From contig CALYLO010000001.1 of assembly GCA_944800085.1 (NCBI GenBank), forward strand, positions 384,501 through 448,500: a stretch of 64,000 bases of DNA. The letters are read 5' to 3'. Shown here piece by piece: positions 54,673 to 63,408 of the stretch (within the stretch, counting starts at the first letter, position 1; every line of letters begins with the position of its first letter). A program made the position numbers and the translations under genes. The notes beneath the pieces are model-generated. The model had not been told where the DNA came from, did not search any database, and saw nothing but the letters and a program-made list of their open reading frames with translations. The stretch comes from Paenibacillus melissococcoides (lineage in GTDB: Bacteria > Bacillota > Bacilli > Paenibacillales > Paenibacillaceae).

Positions 54673-55349
54673 GCGCCGCGAACCTCCAGCTTGTAGCCGA
54701 GTCCCCGGATGGTGACGATGCGGAAGTCGTCCGTCGCCTCATGCAGCCGATCCCGCAGACGTTTAATATGGACATCGATCGTCCGGCTGTCGCCGGTGAA
54801 GTCGGCGCCCCAGATCTGAGCGAGAAGCTGGCCGCGGGTGAACAACCTTCCGGGATGGGCGGCCAACTGCGCCAGCAGCTCGAATTCCTTGCGGGGCAAG
54901 GTCCATTCCTGCCCGCCGGTCGTCACGATATAGCTCGCCCTGTCGATGATCGTATCATGGAAGCGTATCGTTGCGGCCGATACAAGCTGATAGCGCCGCA
55001 GGAGCGCCTTCATGCGGAACAGAAGCTCCTTCGGCTCGAACGGCTTGACCAGATAATCGTCGGTGCCGGCTTCATAGCCCGCCGCCTTATCCTCCAGCTC
55101 GCCGCGGGCCGTGAGCAGAATGACGGGAATATCGTAATGCCGGCGGATATCGGCGCAGAGCGTCCAGCCGTCCACGCCGGGCATCATCACATCGACAACG
55201 GCGATATGAACCGTTTCTTTTTCCAACAGAAGAGAAGCATCCAGGCCGTCAGCCGCCTCGATCACCTCATATTGCTCCCGTTCGAGAATCAAGCGCAGCA
55301 GGGCCCGAATATGCCGATCGTCGTCCGCGACAAGCACTCGAATGCGCAT
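54669..55349 (-). CDS. OmpR/PhoB-type response regulator
   Basis: 226-aa regulator. Receiver domain: DDDRHIRALLRLIL, phospho-acceptor Asp in VVDVMMPGVDGW, Thr in ILLTARGE and Lys in YLVKPFEPKELL. The winged-helix DNA-binding domain is typical (LPRKEFELLAQLAAHPGRLF; RTIDVHIKRLRDRL). First gene of the pair with the histidine kinase. Start at 55349. Confidence 0.97.
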   Translation of the reverse strand: MRIRVLVADDDRHIRALLRLILEREQYEVIEAADGLDASLLLEKETVHIAVVDVMMPGVDGWTLCADIRRHYDIPVILLTARGELEDKAAGYEAGTDDYLVKPFEPKELLFRMKALLRRYQLVSAATIRFHDTIIDRASYIVTTGGQEWTLPRKEFELLAQLAAHPGRLFTRGQLLAQIWGADFTGDSRTIDVHIKRLRDRLHEATDDFRIVTIRGLGYKLEVRGA

Positions 55350-55470
55350 CCGTATGCACCACCTTGAATGTAATAAATGTAATAATTTTCACATAAACCG
55401 GAAACGACGGCTCTCCATATAGGAAATCCTTGGAACCGCGGATGGCGGCTTCCAAGGATCTCGTTGTTCG

Positions 55471-55677
55471 CTACAGAAACGTTTTGTCGATCATTATCGC
55501 AATCAAATAAAAGCAAAATAAGGAAAATAACCAGCATCCTGCCCCAAGCAAACGATGTTGCTTTTTCCAAAATTGAAAGCCGAGTGCCAATATTCCGGCA
55601 TTGACCAGAACCAGCACCACGGACATGCCGACAATGGCAATCCAATACAGCACTTCAAATACGGCGGCCGTCGTCAT
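55471..55677 (-). CDS. Small membrane protein of unknown function
   Basis: 68 aa with two hydrophobic segments (VLYWIAIVGMSVVLVLVNAG; WLFSLFCFYLIAIMIDKTF). GGGAGCGA lies about nine bases before the ATG. No family recognised. It stands alone between the two-component system and the YheC/D gene. The membrane pattern and RBS suggest a real gene. Confidence 0.5.
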   Translation of the reverse strand: MTTAAVFEVLYWIAIVGMSVVLVLVNAGILALGFQFWKKQHRLLGAGCWLFSLFCFYLIAIMIDKTFL

Positions 55678-55929
55678 GGAAAGTCGCTCCCATCTTCAAT
55701 ATTGCAATCCCTCTTCAACCTTATCCATACGATACCATCCCGCCTATACAATGACAAGACGACGAGGACGGTGAAATGTGTCGAATTGCAGCGCTCCGGA
55801 ATTGTAAGGCGGAAGCGGGGAAGGCATGTCCCCAAAATAAGGCGCGTGCCGTGGACAATCATCCAAGAATGAGCGGGCGTCATTGAGTATGTATAAACTA
55901 GAAGCTCGTAGACGAAAGGGGATAGACGC

Positions 55930-56592
55930 ATGGAAGGACGACAGTTAGCCAGCAAATGGCTGAAGACGGAAGCCTTGCTTGGAAATTCGCAGGTTGCGGA
56001 TCATATCCCGGCCACGCGGATATACAACACTTCCAATTTGCATCAAATGCTGAACCAGTACGGATTTGTCGTCATCAAGCCGATCGTGGGCGGCGGCGGA
56101 ACCGGCGTCATCAAAGTCACGATGGAAGGCGGCAATTATGCGTACACCTATATGGCAAAGACGCGCTCCTTTATCGAGTTCGATGCGATGGTCCGCTCGC
56201 TCTCCACGGTGAAGAAGAAGCGCAGCTATATTATTCAGCGCGGCATCCGGCTCGCCACGATTGGCGGACGGCCGATCGATTACCGGGTCAAATTCGTGAA
56301 AACGAGGGGGAGATGGATTTGCCGGGGCGTTGTCGGCAGATTGGCGCGGCACGGCCTCTTCGTGACGAATCTGTGCCGGGGCGGGACGCAGCTCGGCGGG
56401 GCGGAAGGGATTCGCCGCTCCTTGTCCGGCCGGCTGGTCGGAGCGAAAAGAAGAGAGATGCTGCGCCTTTCGCGGATGTGCACCCGAATATTGGAGGGGA
56501 AGTACCCTGGCATTAGCCAGCTCGGCTATGATTACGGGATCGACAAATCCGGACATATCTGGATCTTTGAAGTGAATACGCGCCCGCAATAG
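55930..56592 (+). CDS. YheC/YheD-family ATP-grasp protein (spore coat-associated)
   Basis: 220-aa protein of the YheC/YheD family, ATP-grasp-like proteins found on Bacillus endospores. Typical stretches: PATRIYNTSNLHQMLNQYGF, VVIKPIVGGGGTGVIKVTME, RGIRLATIGGRPIDYRVKFV and DYGIDKSGHIWIFEVNTRPQ, the last holding the metal-binding Glu/Asn. Shorter than YheC/D (about 360-450 aa), as are many Paenibacillus members. Start ATG 55930, GAAAGGGGAT upstream. Confidence 0.9.
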   Translation: MEGRQLASKWLKTEALLGNSQVADHIPATRIYNTSNLHQMLNQYGFVVIKPIVGGGGTGVIKVTMEGGNYAYTYMAKTRSFIEFDAMVRSLSTVKKKRSYIIQRGIRLATIGGRPIDYRVKFVKTRGRWICRGVVGRLARHGLFVTNLCRGGTQLGGAEGIRRSLSGRLVGAKRREMLRLSRMCTRILEGKYPGISQLGYDYGIDKSGHIWIFEVNTRPQ

Positions 56593-56682
56593 CGAGCATT
56601 CGCGATGCGGGCGGCTTCCGCGCTTGCCGCGAATAGAGTGATAGATTTCATTTGGGGTGAACGGGATTATGATTAAAGATTT

Positions 56683-56806
56683 TTATCCAAATTTCAGCAA
56701 AAATAGATGTGAATAAAGCTATCCACATCATCCCCAGTGATTCAAGTCCTTTTTCGACGGTTATCAACAAGTTAAACACATATCTTCCACAATTGGCTGT
56801 GGATAA
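56683..56806. promoter_or_regulatory. Cluster of DnaA boxes in the sda promoter
   Basis: One perfect box, TTATCCACA, on the minus strand at 56798-56806. Near matches are CTATCCACA (56719-56727), TTATCAACA (56761-56769) and TTATCCAAA (56683-56691). In B. subtilis DnaA binds the sda promoter to tie its expression to replication; this cluster sits in the same place. There is no dnaA or dnaN gene here, so it is not oriC. Confidence 0.75.
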
Positions 56807-56886
56807 CGGAACGCTTGTTCCTGAGAAAACAACCATGATATGATGATGGGGCATTAAGGAAACTTTTAGGAAAGGTTGTGATTAGG

Positions 56887-57036
56887 ATGGCTTTGCTCTC
56901 CGATGAATTGCTTATGGATTCCTATGAGCAGGCAATCAAGCTGGGACTAGATGATGACTTCATCGCGCTGCTGCTTGCCGAAATTCAGAAACGCCGCCTG
57001 CATCCGACCCTCTTCCACAAACCGGTGCGCAGATAG
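56887..57036 (+). CDS. sda: Sporulation kinase inhibitor Sda
   Basis: 49 aa: MALLSDELLMDSYEQAIKLG, then LDDDFIALLLAEIQKRRLHP. It is the helical hairpin of Sda (compare LSDELLIESYFKATEMNLN in B. subtilis), which binds KinA and blocks the phosphorelay when replication is disturbed. AGGAAAGG lies about 10 bases before the ATG. DnaA boxes upstream support the assignment. The C-terminal tail (TLFHKPVRR) differs from Bacillus. Confidence 0.92.
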   Translation: MALLSDELLMDSYEQAIKLGLDDDFIALLLAEIQKRRLHPTLFHKPVRR

Positions 57037-57058
57037 AATTGCCGGTTATTCGTGATCC

Positions 57059-57319
57059 TTACTCCCAAGACAGGCCATTGACGGTTGATGACGTATTACA
57101 GTGCTCACAATATAAGATATGCACACACAACCGGCTGCTAGAACGATCCTTGAGATGGAGCGGGAGCGTCTCATTGGCGTCCTCCACTTGGTTATAAGGA
57201 GAGTAAGGTCCATAATAATCTTCCAGTTTGCCGCTGTCGACGGCTGGGTTCAAACAGTTCGGACATTGAAAAAGCACGTGACTGGTTATGCCGTTGCATA
57301 GTGGACAAACATGAAACAA
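57059..57319 (-). CDS. Small zinc-ribbon-like protein
   Basis: 86 aa with two or three CxxC pairs: FHVCPLCNG, LFQCPNCLNPAVD and LYCEHCNTSS. Probably binds one or two zinc ions. No family recognised. GGAGGAGG lies about 12 bases before the ATG, within an inverted repeat (GGGTATCCT with AGGATACCC) that could influence its translation or end the yumC transcript. Convergent with sda. Confidence 0.65.
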   Translation of the reverse strand: MFHVCPLCNGITSHVLFQCPNCLNPAVDSGKLEDYYGPYSPYNQVEDANETLPLHLKDRSSSRLCVHILYCEHCNTSSTVNGLSWE

Positions 57320-57435
57320 GGGTATCCTCCTCCGTTAGATACAGATTAGGAGTAGGATACCCTTTCTTTCCTTTTCTCATGACAAGCCGTTAATATTGCG
57401 CGATCTGCGCCATTCTGCGCCGCCAGGCCGGCCGC

Positions 57436-58443
57436 TTACATCTTCATGTTGCTGCTGTGGCCCGGGGACAGCTTGGCCGTCGGATCGATATACACCTTCG
57501 CGTTGTTCACCGCTGTCGGCGCTTCGCCGAATCCGACCGCAATCAATTTGAGCTTGCCGGGATATGTCGTAATATCGCCTGCCGCGAATATGCCCGGAAT
57601 GTTGGTCTCCATCCGGGTGTCGACGACAATCGATCCGCCTTCAATGTTCAAGCCCCATTCGGCAATCGGCCCCAACGAGGATACGAATCCGAAGTTAACG
57701 ATGACCGCATCGACATCGATATCCATCGAGCCCTTGCTCTTCGTATCGGTGATGGTCACCCGTTCCACGCGACCCGCGTCTCCATGCAGGGCGGTAATCT
57801 CCTTCGGCGTCAGCACTTGCACCTTCGAGCTCATCAATTGCTCGACGCTGTGCTCATGAGCGCGGAATTTGTCGCGGCGGTGAATCAAGGTCACCTGCTC
57901 CGCGATCGGCTCCAGCATCAAGGCCCAGTCTACGGCGGAATCGCCGCCGCCGCTGATCAGGACGCGCTGACCTTTGAACTGCTGCAGATCGCTGACGAAA
58001 TAGTGCAGGTTCGACTTCTCGTACTGCGCGGCTTCCGGCAGTTCGAGCCGGCGCGGTTCGAAGGCGCCCACGCCCGCGGTGATGATCACGGCCTTGGCGT
58101 GGTGGACCTGCTTATCGGTCGTGATCGCGAAGAGGCGCTCATCGAGCTTCTCGACCTTAAGCACCTTCTCTTCCAAGCGCACATCGGGGTGGAAATGATC
58201 CATCTGCTGCTTGAGCTGATTGACCAGCTCCTGGGCCGTAACCTTCGGGAATCCGGCTACGTCGTAAATGTATTTCTCCGGGTACAGGGCTGCCAACTGT
58301 CCTCCCAATTGAGGCATGCTCTCGAGCAGCCGCACGGATGCTTGACGCATGCCGCCGTAGAAGGCGGCAAACATTCCGGCAGGACCGCCACCAATAATAA
58401 GAATATCTACAATATCTTGTTGTGAAGCTGGCTGTGAATCCAA
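57436..58443 (-). CDS. yumC: Ferredoxin/flavodoxin-NADP reductase, YumC type
   Basis: 335-aa thioredoxin-reductase-like FNR of Firmicutes; passes electrons between NADPH and ferredoxin or flavodoxin. FAD motif [21 protein letters not shown] motif [18 protein letters not shown]-contact region [20 protein letters not shown]. There is no CxxC redox pair, which separates it from thioredoxin reductases. GGAGGTGC lies about 8 bases before the start. Confidence 0.95.
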   Translation of the reverse strand: MDSQPASQQDIVDILIIGGGPAGMFAAFYGGMRQASVRLLESMPQLGGQLAALYPEKYIYDVAGFPKVTAQELVNQLKQQMDHFHPDVRLEEKVLKVEKLDERLFAITTDKQVHHAKAVIITAGVGAFEPRRLELPEAAQYEKSNLHYFVSDLQQFKGQRVLISGGGDSAVDWALMLEPIAEQVTLIHRRDKFRAHEHSVEQLMSSKVQVLTPKEITALHGDAGRVERVTITDTKSKGSMDIDVDAVIVNFGFVSSLGPIAEWGLNIEGGSIVVDTRMETNIPGIFAAGDITTYPGKLKLIAVGFGEAPTAVNNAKVYIDPTAKLSPGHSSNMKM

Positions 58444-58707
58444 GGCAGAGCACCTCCAAAATGACGATGTCAGACCACGTGATCATGGTCATTGTGCAAT
58501 CCGGCACATTATCCATTATAAACCTAGTACGGAGAGAAGGAAACAATGCATTTGAAAATGTTTCAAGTCATGTCAGCGGTTTTCAAAAATAAAATGTGGT
58601 ACAATATAGGAAAGAAGGAAGAAGACGAAAATATCGACCCATAAATTTACAGTTTAAAAAAACAAACATGTAAAACGCTTACATTTTGGATTCGGTAAAA
58701 ATGATGC
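58444..58707. other. Promoter region between yumC and ndh, cut by an IS
   Basis: It holds the yumC promoter on one strand and, on the plus strand, TACAAT at about 58608 with AT-rich DNA before it, which may once have driven ndh. The IS1202-like element entered at 58707. The last 16 bases (58692-58707) are the left target duplication. No gene. Confidence 0.4.
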
Positions 58708-60181
58708 TGTCAATCGTCTGTGAAAATGTCACTTTAACTGTGCTATGAAAATGTCACTTGTGTGATCAGAGGTCAGCCTTACCAGGTGACCTCTGCATAG
58801 CTATTATGTTGCGAATACATTGCATCTTGGAACGAACTGTTTTTTGTGGTACGCTTATTTTTAGTGTTATCATACGTGGTTTTCCACGGATGATTCTGGG
58901 CGGGTTTGCGTGGCGACGCAGAACTCGCCTTTTTTGATCCAGACGTCTTGCGCTGTGGCTTCTGAGTTTCTTTGAGTGCCCAGGGCTGGCCTTGGTGCCA
59001 CAACAATACATCCCCTGTTAACGTCTCCCGCACTTCAACCGTCGTTTTTGCATCCAGACGAAGGGAAGCAGGCTGGGCAAGGGTATAGCACTTTCCGTTG
59101 TACGAGAGGGTGTTTCCGGTCCCGAGTTGCCGATAATTGCGAAGCGTGAACACATGATTTAAATCGATAGACGGATCAAGCTTCAGGTAAGCCGAATCGG
59201 TCATTTTTGGCTCTATGGCAAATTTGTGATTGTGCTTCTGCAATAGGCTGGGCAGAGCCGCGTTCGCCTCTTCCAGCGTCTTGATGCCAAGAAGCCGCAG
59301 TTCGATCACCAAGCGATCCTGAAATGTTTGCCAGAGGCGTTCTACCCGTCCCTTGGCTTGCGGTGTAATTGCCTTGATGTGCTCAATATGCAAGTCAGCC
59401 ATCGCTTTGCCGAAGTGGGAGAGCGGTTTGGTCTCCCCAGCGAGCTCTTGCTCGAGCGTCAGCTTTTCGTTAGGCGACCGGAAAATCGTATGCCGATCAC
59501 TGTAAAGCCCAAGGGGAACCCCGTATTTTTCTATCCCTTGCTGCATGACTAGAGAGTAGGCCTCCCGGCATTCGTTCGGACGAAAGACGGCACCGACAAC
59601 GGTACCTGTTGCATCGTCAATCGCAGCATGCAGCGTAAAGGATGAAGCCCGATCCTCCAACCATGCATAAGGAGTTGCGTCAATCTGCCACAGCATGCCG
59701 GCTTGCGGTTTGCGTTCCCGTGGCGGATGGGCTTTACTGCGACGCCGCTGCTTGGCTTGCTTGAGCCCACTAGCCAGAAGGATACGTCTCACGCTGGAAG
59801 CGCTCAGTGTCAACGATTCATGCTCCTCAAGAAGCTCTGCGAAGTGGCAGCAATTGCTTCCGTAATACTTGGCTGTGTACAGCTCAACGATTCGTTCCTT
59901 CACTTCATTGGGAAGGGCGTGATGAGGCTGTTTCCCCCGATTCTTGTGTATAAGTTCTTGTGCTCCTTTTCCGGATTGGTATTTCTTCTTTAGCCGAATG
60001 ACTTGGCGTTCTGATAAACCCAGCGCTGCCGCTCCCTCCCTATTGGTCATCCGCCCATCTATGATTTTCTCCACAACGAGTACCTTCTTCATTTCTGCTT
60101 TCGTCAATGTCAATATCTCCTGTCCCATAGTGACATTATCTCAGAACAGTTATAGGGTGACATTATCACAGAAGAACAACA
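58708..60181. mobile_element. IS1202-like (formerly ISNCY) insertion sequence with 16-bp target duplication
   Basis: The ends run TGT...ACA. The left end is TGTCAATCGTCTGTGAAAAT and the right end, read on the other strand, TGTTGTTCTTCTGTGATAAT; both continue GTCAC and have a second inner TGA-AATGTCAC copy. TCGGTAAAAATGATGC (16 bases) lies on both sides (58692-58707 and 60182-60197). Long target duplications and TGT/ACA ends are features I recall for the IS1202 group. Confidence 0.85.
58779..60128 (-). CDS. IS1202-like/ISNCY-type DDE transposase
   Basis: 449 aa. N-terminal helix-turn-helix parts (MTNREGAAALGLSERQVIRL), then a rve-type integrase core: first D in MLWQIDATPYAWLEDRASSF, second D in GLYSDRHTIF, Glu in PQAKGRVERLWQTFQDRLV. 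The C-terminal beta domain and a basic tail follow. ISNCY/ISDol1-like type. All catalytic acids are present, so the copy may be active. Confidence 0.92.
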   Translation of the reverse strand: MGQEILTLTKAEMKKVLVVEKIIDGRMTNREGAAALGLSERQVIRLKKKYQSGKGAQELIHKNRGKQPHHALPNEVKERIVELYTAKYYGSNCCHFAELLEEHESLTLSASSVRRILLASGLKQAKQRRRSKAHPPRERKPQAGMLWQIDATPYAWLEDRASSFTLHAAIDDATGTVVGAVFRPNECREAYSLVMQQGIEKYGVPLGLYSDRHTIFRSPNEKLTLEQELAGETKPLSHFGKAMADLHIEHIKAITPQAKGRVERLWQTFQDRLVIELRLLGIKTLEEANAALPSLLQKHNHKFAIEPKMTDSAYLKLDPSIDLNHVFTLRNYRQLGTGNTLSYNGKCYTLAQPASLRLDAKTTVEVRETLTGDVLLWHQGQPWALKETQKPQRKTSGSKKASSASPRKPAQNHPWKTTYDNTKNKRTTKNSSFQDAMYSQHNSYAEVTW

Positions 60182-60197
60182 TCGGTAAAAATGATGC

Positions 60198-60452
60198 TTG
60201 TATTTTAGCTGGAAACTCGATATCATTGCATGTGGATTGTATACAAAGTTCGATAAATTGTCGATGATGCAATTCATAGCGGCGCTTCTTTTTTACAACA
60301 TTGCGCAGCACTAGTTTGTTTTTTTTTGTGGGGATTTTCACATTTCCACAACGACTTATTATAAATGGGCGTCGAAGCACAGCCGATTCTTTTCCTGCGG
60401 GTCCACAGAGTCGGCTCAAGTTGATTTACCCGACTGGAAGGAGCAAATTACG
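60198..60452. other. Leader region of ndh
   Basis: No gene. A long T run near 60310 and GTGGGGATTTTCACATTTCC-type sequence precede TTATTATAAAT at about 60357, a possible -10 region. An inverted repeat GCCGATTC...GAGTCGGC lies at about 60381-60416 just before the RBS. GGAAGGAGC lies eight bases before the ndh ATG. Confidence 0.4.
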
Positions 60453-61649
60453 ATGAGCAACATACCTAAAATCGTCATTTTAGGCGCGGGTTACGGTGGC
60501 ATCATGGCAGCTCAGCGGCTGCAAAAAGAACTGAATTACAATGAAGCGGATGTAACGCTGGTCAACAAACATGACTACCATTACTTCACGACTCATTTGC
60601 ATATGCCTGCTGCCGGTACAGACTCCTATGAGAATGCGCGCGTATCGATTTCGAAGCTGATCGACGAGTTCAAGATCGATTTCGTCAAATCGACCGTGAA
60701 AGAAATTCGCGTGCAAGACAAGAAGGTCATTTTGGAAGACGGAACGCTGTCCTTTGATTACTTGGTCATCGGCCTAGGCGGCGAGCCGGAGACATTTGGC
60801 ATTCCGGGTCTGGGCGAGTATGCGTTCAGCATTCGCAGCATCAACTCGGTTCGCGTTATCCGCGAGCATATTGAGCATCAATTCGCTCTGTTCAAGCAGG
60901 ACGAGAGCAAGAAGGAGCGCCTGAATTTCATCGTCGGCGGAGCGGGCTTCACCGGCATCGAGTTCGTAGGCGAATTGTCCGATCGCGTTCCGCAGCTGTG
61001 CAAGCAGTTCGATGTCGATCCGCAGCTGGTCCATATTTATAACATTGAAGCGGCGCCGACAGCGCTCCCGGGCTTCGACCCGGAACTTGTCGAATACGCG
61101 ATGGACGTGCTGAAGAAGAAGGGCGTCACCTTCAAGCTGGCGACCGCCATCAAGGAATGCACGCCGGAAGGCGTCGTGCTCGCGACCGGCGAAGAGATCA
61201 AGGCGTCCACTGTCGTATGGACCGGGGGGATCCGCGGCAACCGTCTTATCGAGCAAGCCGGCTTCGAAGCGATGCGCGGCCGCGTGAAGGTCGATGAATA
61301 TTTGAGAGCGCCCGGCCATGATAACATCTTTATTATCGGTGACAACTCGCTGATGATTAACCCGGCCAACGATCGTCCATACCCGCCGACGGCGCAAATG
61401 GCGATGCAGCAAGGTCCGGTATGCACAAGCAATATCGTTGCTTCCATTCGCAATCAACCGCTTAAGAAATTCGAGTTCCATAATAAAGGGACGGTAGCAT
61501 CCCTGGGCAAAGGCGAAGCGATCGGGGTCGTCGGCTCGAAGAAGCTGAAAGGCTTCTGGGCGGCGCAGTTGAAAAAAGTGATCGACATTCGCTGGCTGTT
61601 CATCATCGGCGGCATTTCCTTGGCGCTTCGCAAAGGGAAGTTCTTCTAA
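60453..61649 (+). CDS. ndh: Type II NADH:quinone oxidoreductase (NDH-2)
   Basis: 398-aa membrane-associated flavoprotein that oxidises NADH and reduces menaquinone without pumping protons. FAD motif IVILGAGYGGIMAAQRLQKE; NADH motif FIVGGAGFTGIEFVGELSDR; FAD/quinone region NIFIIGDNSLMINPANDRPY and PTAQMAMQQGPVCTSNI (the AQxAxQ quinone motif). The C-terminal amphipathic helix would hold it to the membrane. Close to B. subtilis Ndh/YumB; yumC neighbours it as in Bacillus. Confidence 0.96.
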   Translation: MSNIPKIVILGAGYGGIMAAQRLQKELNYNEADVTLVNKHDYHYFTTHLHMPAAGTDSYENARVSISKLIDEFKIDFVKSTVKEIRVQDKKVILEDGTLSFDYLVIGLGGEPETFGIPGLGEYAFSIRSINSVRVIREHIEHQFALFKQDESKKERLNFIVGGAGFTGIEFVGELSDRVPQLCKQFDVDPQLVHIYNIEAAPTALPGFDPELVEYAMDVLKKKGVTFKLATAIKECTPEGVVLATGEEIKASTVVWTGGIRGNRLIEQAGFEAMRGRVKVDEYLRAPGHDNIFIIGDNSLMINPANDRPYPPTAQMAMQQGPVCTSNIVASIRNQPLKKFEFHNKGTVASLGKGEAIGVVGSKKLKGFWAAQLKKVIDIRWLFIIGGISLALRKGKFF

Positions 61650-61652
61650 GCG

Positions 61653-61895
61653 ATGCGTCATTGCAGCGTGCAGGTGCGCGGGCTGCTGACCCGCCCCGAA
61701 TTGGATCGCTACAACGCCTTGATGGAGGTTGGATCGTACCTGGAGCAGCAGAACCGCCACGATCTGGCCTATACAGTTCAAAAAGAAGTCGATCTGCTCA
61801 TTCAACCGGCGATCGAACGGCTGAAGGAAAAAAGCCGCATGCGGGATCGCATGACGGCGGAATATTTGGCTTCTTTACAGGATGAAGAAGATTGA
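61653..61895 (+). CDS. Small conserved protein after ndh
   Basis: 80-aa, mostly helical, charged protein (TRPELDRYNALMEVGSYLEQ; RHDLAYTVQKEVDLLIQPAI; RDRMTAEYLASLQDEED). It starts three bases after the ndh stop, so it is translated with ndh. No family recognised. A regulator or assembly factor is possible but not shown. Confidence 0.7.
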   Translation: MRHCSVQVRGLLTRPELDRYNALMEVGSYLEQQNRHDLAYTVQKEVDLLIQPAIERLKEKSRMRDRMTAEYLASLQDEED

Positions 61896-61910
61896 TTCAA
61901 GATGGCACAT

Positions 61911-61945
61911 CGTCGCCGCAGCTCGTTGCGGCGGCGTTTTTTTTG
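61911..61945 (+). terminator. Terminator of the ndh operon
   Basis: CGTCGCCGCA pairs with TGCGGCGGCG around GCTCGT and is followed by eight T. Confidence 0.92.
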
Positions 61946-62106
61946 ACTAGACATAAATATTTTTGATTGAACCTGATATAAAACAACTATTTTTTTGATG
62001 TTTATGGTCCGTGCTATAGTGTAACCAATCAACTGATGCCCGTGAGGTCATCCTGATCTGTTCGATTGCCCATGAGGCGGAAATCCAATTTGGAGGTGGA
62101 AGCGGT

Positions 62107-62702
62107 TTGCGTATCACATCAAATGAAAGCGGTGGCAACAACTTGTCGGGCCGCCTGGATCGGCTGCCTGTCAGTTCGCTTCACCGCAAGACGTTAGTGA
62201 CGCTGGCCATCATTTATTTTTTTGAATATGCGGATTTGAATACGTTTTCTTTCGTCGCCCCGGTATTGAAAAAGGAGTGGGGGATGTCCGTCACGGAGAT
62301 TGGGTGGATTACATCCAGCTCTTTTCTCGGGATGTTCATCGGTTCGGTATTCGGCGGATGGTTCGCGGACCGATACGGAAGAAAGCGGGCCATTATGATG
62401 ATGACCTTATTTTTTTCCGTCTTCTCTATGCTGACGAGTGTGGCCTGGAATCCGGTCATCCTCGGAATCTTTCGCTTCTTGACCGGGATGGGAGTGTCCG
62501 CGGCTCTGATCAATTCGAGCTCGAGTTCGGAAGCTTCAGCGTATTCGCCTTCATCTCGCTGTGCTGGATCGGTTCGGCGCTTGCCTTGAGCTTCGGTCCC
62601 GCCACCAACCGGCGCAGCCTGGATGAATTCGAGAGCGGCGAAGAAGAGATCCAACCGTTCGAGCGCACCCGGGCGGTAACGGCGATGGCCAAGAACGATT
62701 GA
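62107..62702 (+). pseudogene. MFS transporter remnant, large internal deletion
   Basis: N-terminal part: IIYFFEYADLNTFSFVAPVL and MFS motif A GGWFADRYGRKRAIMMMT, reaching helix 4 (FLTGMGVSAALI). Then, after a frame change near 62510, the last helix and tail appear: FGSFSVFAFISLCWIGSALA and LDEFESGEEEIQPFERTRA. About 240-260 residues (helices 5-11) are missing. Start at the TTG 62107 behind GGAGGTGG. Likely a sugar or aromatic-acid porter of the AAHS/SP type once; now dead. Confidence 0.82.
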
Positions 62703-62713
62703 GCAGGAAGCGA

Positions 62714-62760
62714 AGAGAAGATAGAGAGAGGCCACCCAGGTTTTGCTCTATCTTCTTTTT
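62714..62760. terminator. Bidirectional terminator between the MFS and LysR remnants
   Basis: AGAAGATAGAG pairs with CTCTATCTTCT, with A and T runs on the outer sides, between two convergent genes. Confidence 0.8.
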
Positions 62761-63408
62761 GGCGTTTCCAAGTCTCTGTTTTTCATAAAATCCACGAATT
62801 CCTTAATGAGCGTCAAATTAAGCGACTCTTTCCGGTAAATCATCCACGATTTCCGCTTCCATGGCTCGCCATGCTTTGAGGTCAAATTAATTTTGTATAA
62901 ATCCTCCTGACCGCCGAGCACGATAGTCGGCAATATGGCATATCCGAGCCCGTTCAACACCATTTCCTTGCCGGTCTCCATCTTGTCTACCTCCATCGCG
63001 ATGTTCGGAGGCAGCGAATACCGCTCCTTCCACCAGAGGTCCATCGTATTTTTCAGGGAAGGCTCCGTTTTATAATTGATTCGCGGGAGGCTGGGCAGGT
63101 CCTGAAGATGAATTTCATGCTTGGAGACGATGCAAATGTTCTCCTCCATCATTAAATGCTTCCCGTCCGGCCAATCATAATCGCCCCGAAGCATGCCGAT
63201 ATGGACATGCTGGCTGTAGACGGAATGAACGAGATTCGAGCTCCAGTCCGTCATGACCCTCACTTCCACGTCCGGGTATTGCTCCAGAAATTGCTTCAGA
63301 ATGGAGGGGAGAATAGGTCGCAATACGCCTAAGCGAAGGATTCCCGTGACCTTGTTATCCATATTCCGCAAAAATTCTTTCGTCTGGCGAAGCTGCAGGC
63401 GCAAATCG
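62748..63408 (-). pseudogene. LysR-family regulator, DNA-binding domain deleted
   Basis: What remains is the linker and effector-binding domain: LRLQLRQTKEFLRNMDNKVT, LGVLRPILPSILKQFLEQYP, DVEVRVMTDWSSNLV, ICIVSKHEIHLQDL, GLGYAILPTIVLGGQEDLY. The N-terminal winged helix (about 65 residues) is gone. Upstream of about 63408 the frame runs into the opposite strand of a PrpF gene, so the ORF drawn to 63818 is artificial. It was probably the divergent regulator of the PrpF gene. Confidence 0.82.

Noticed and set aside
56683..56806. Replication origin
   Set aside because: DnaA boxes are present, but no dnaA, dnaN or AT-rich unwinding element with the usual neighbours. The sda promoter explains the boxes.
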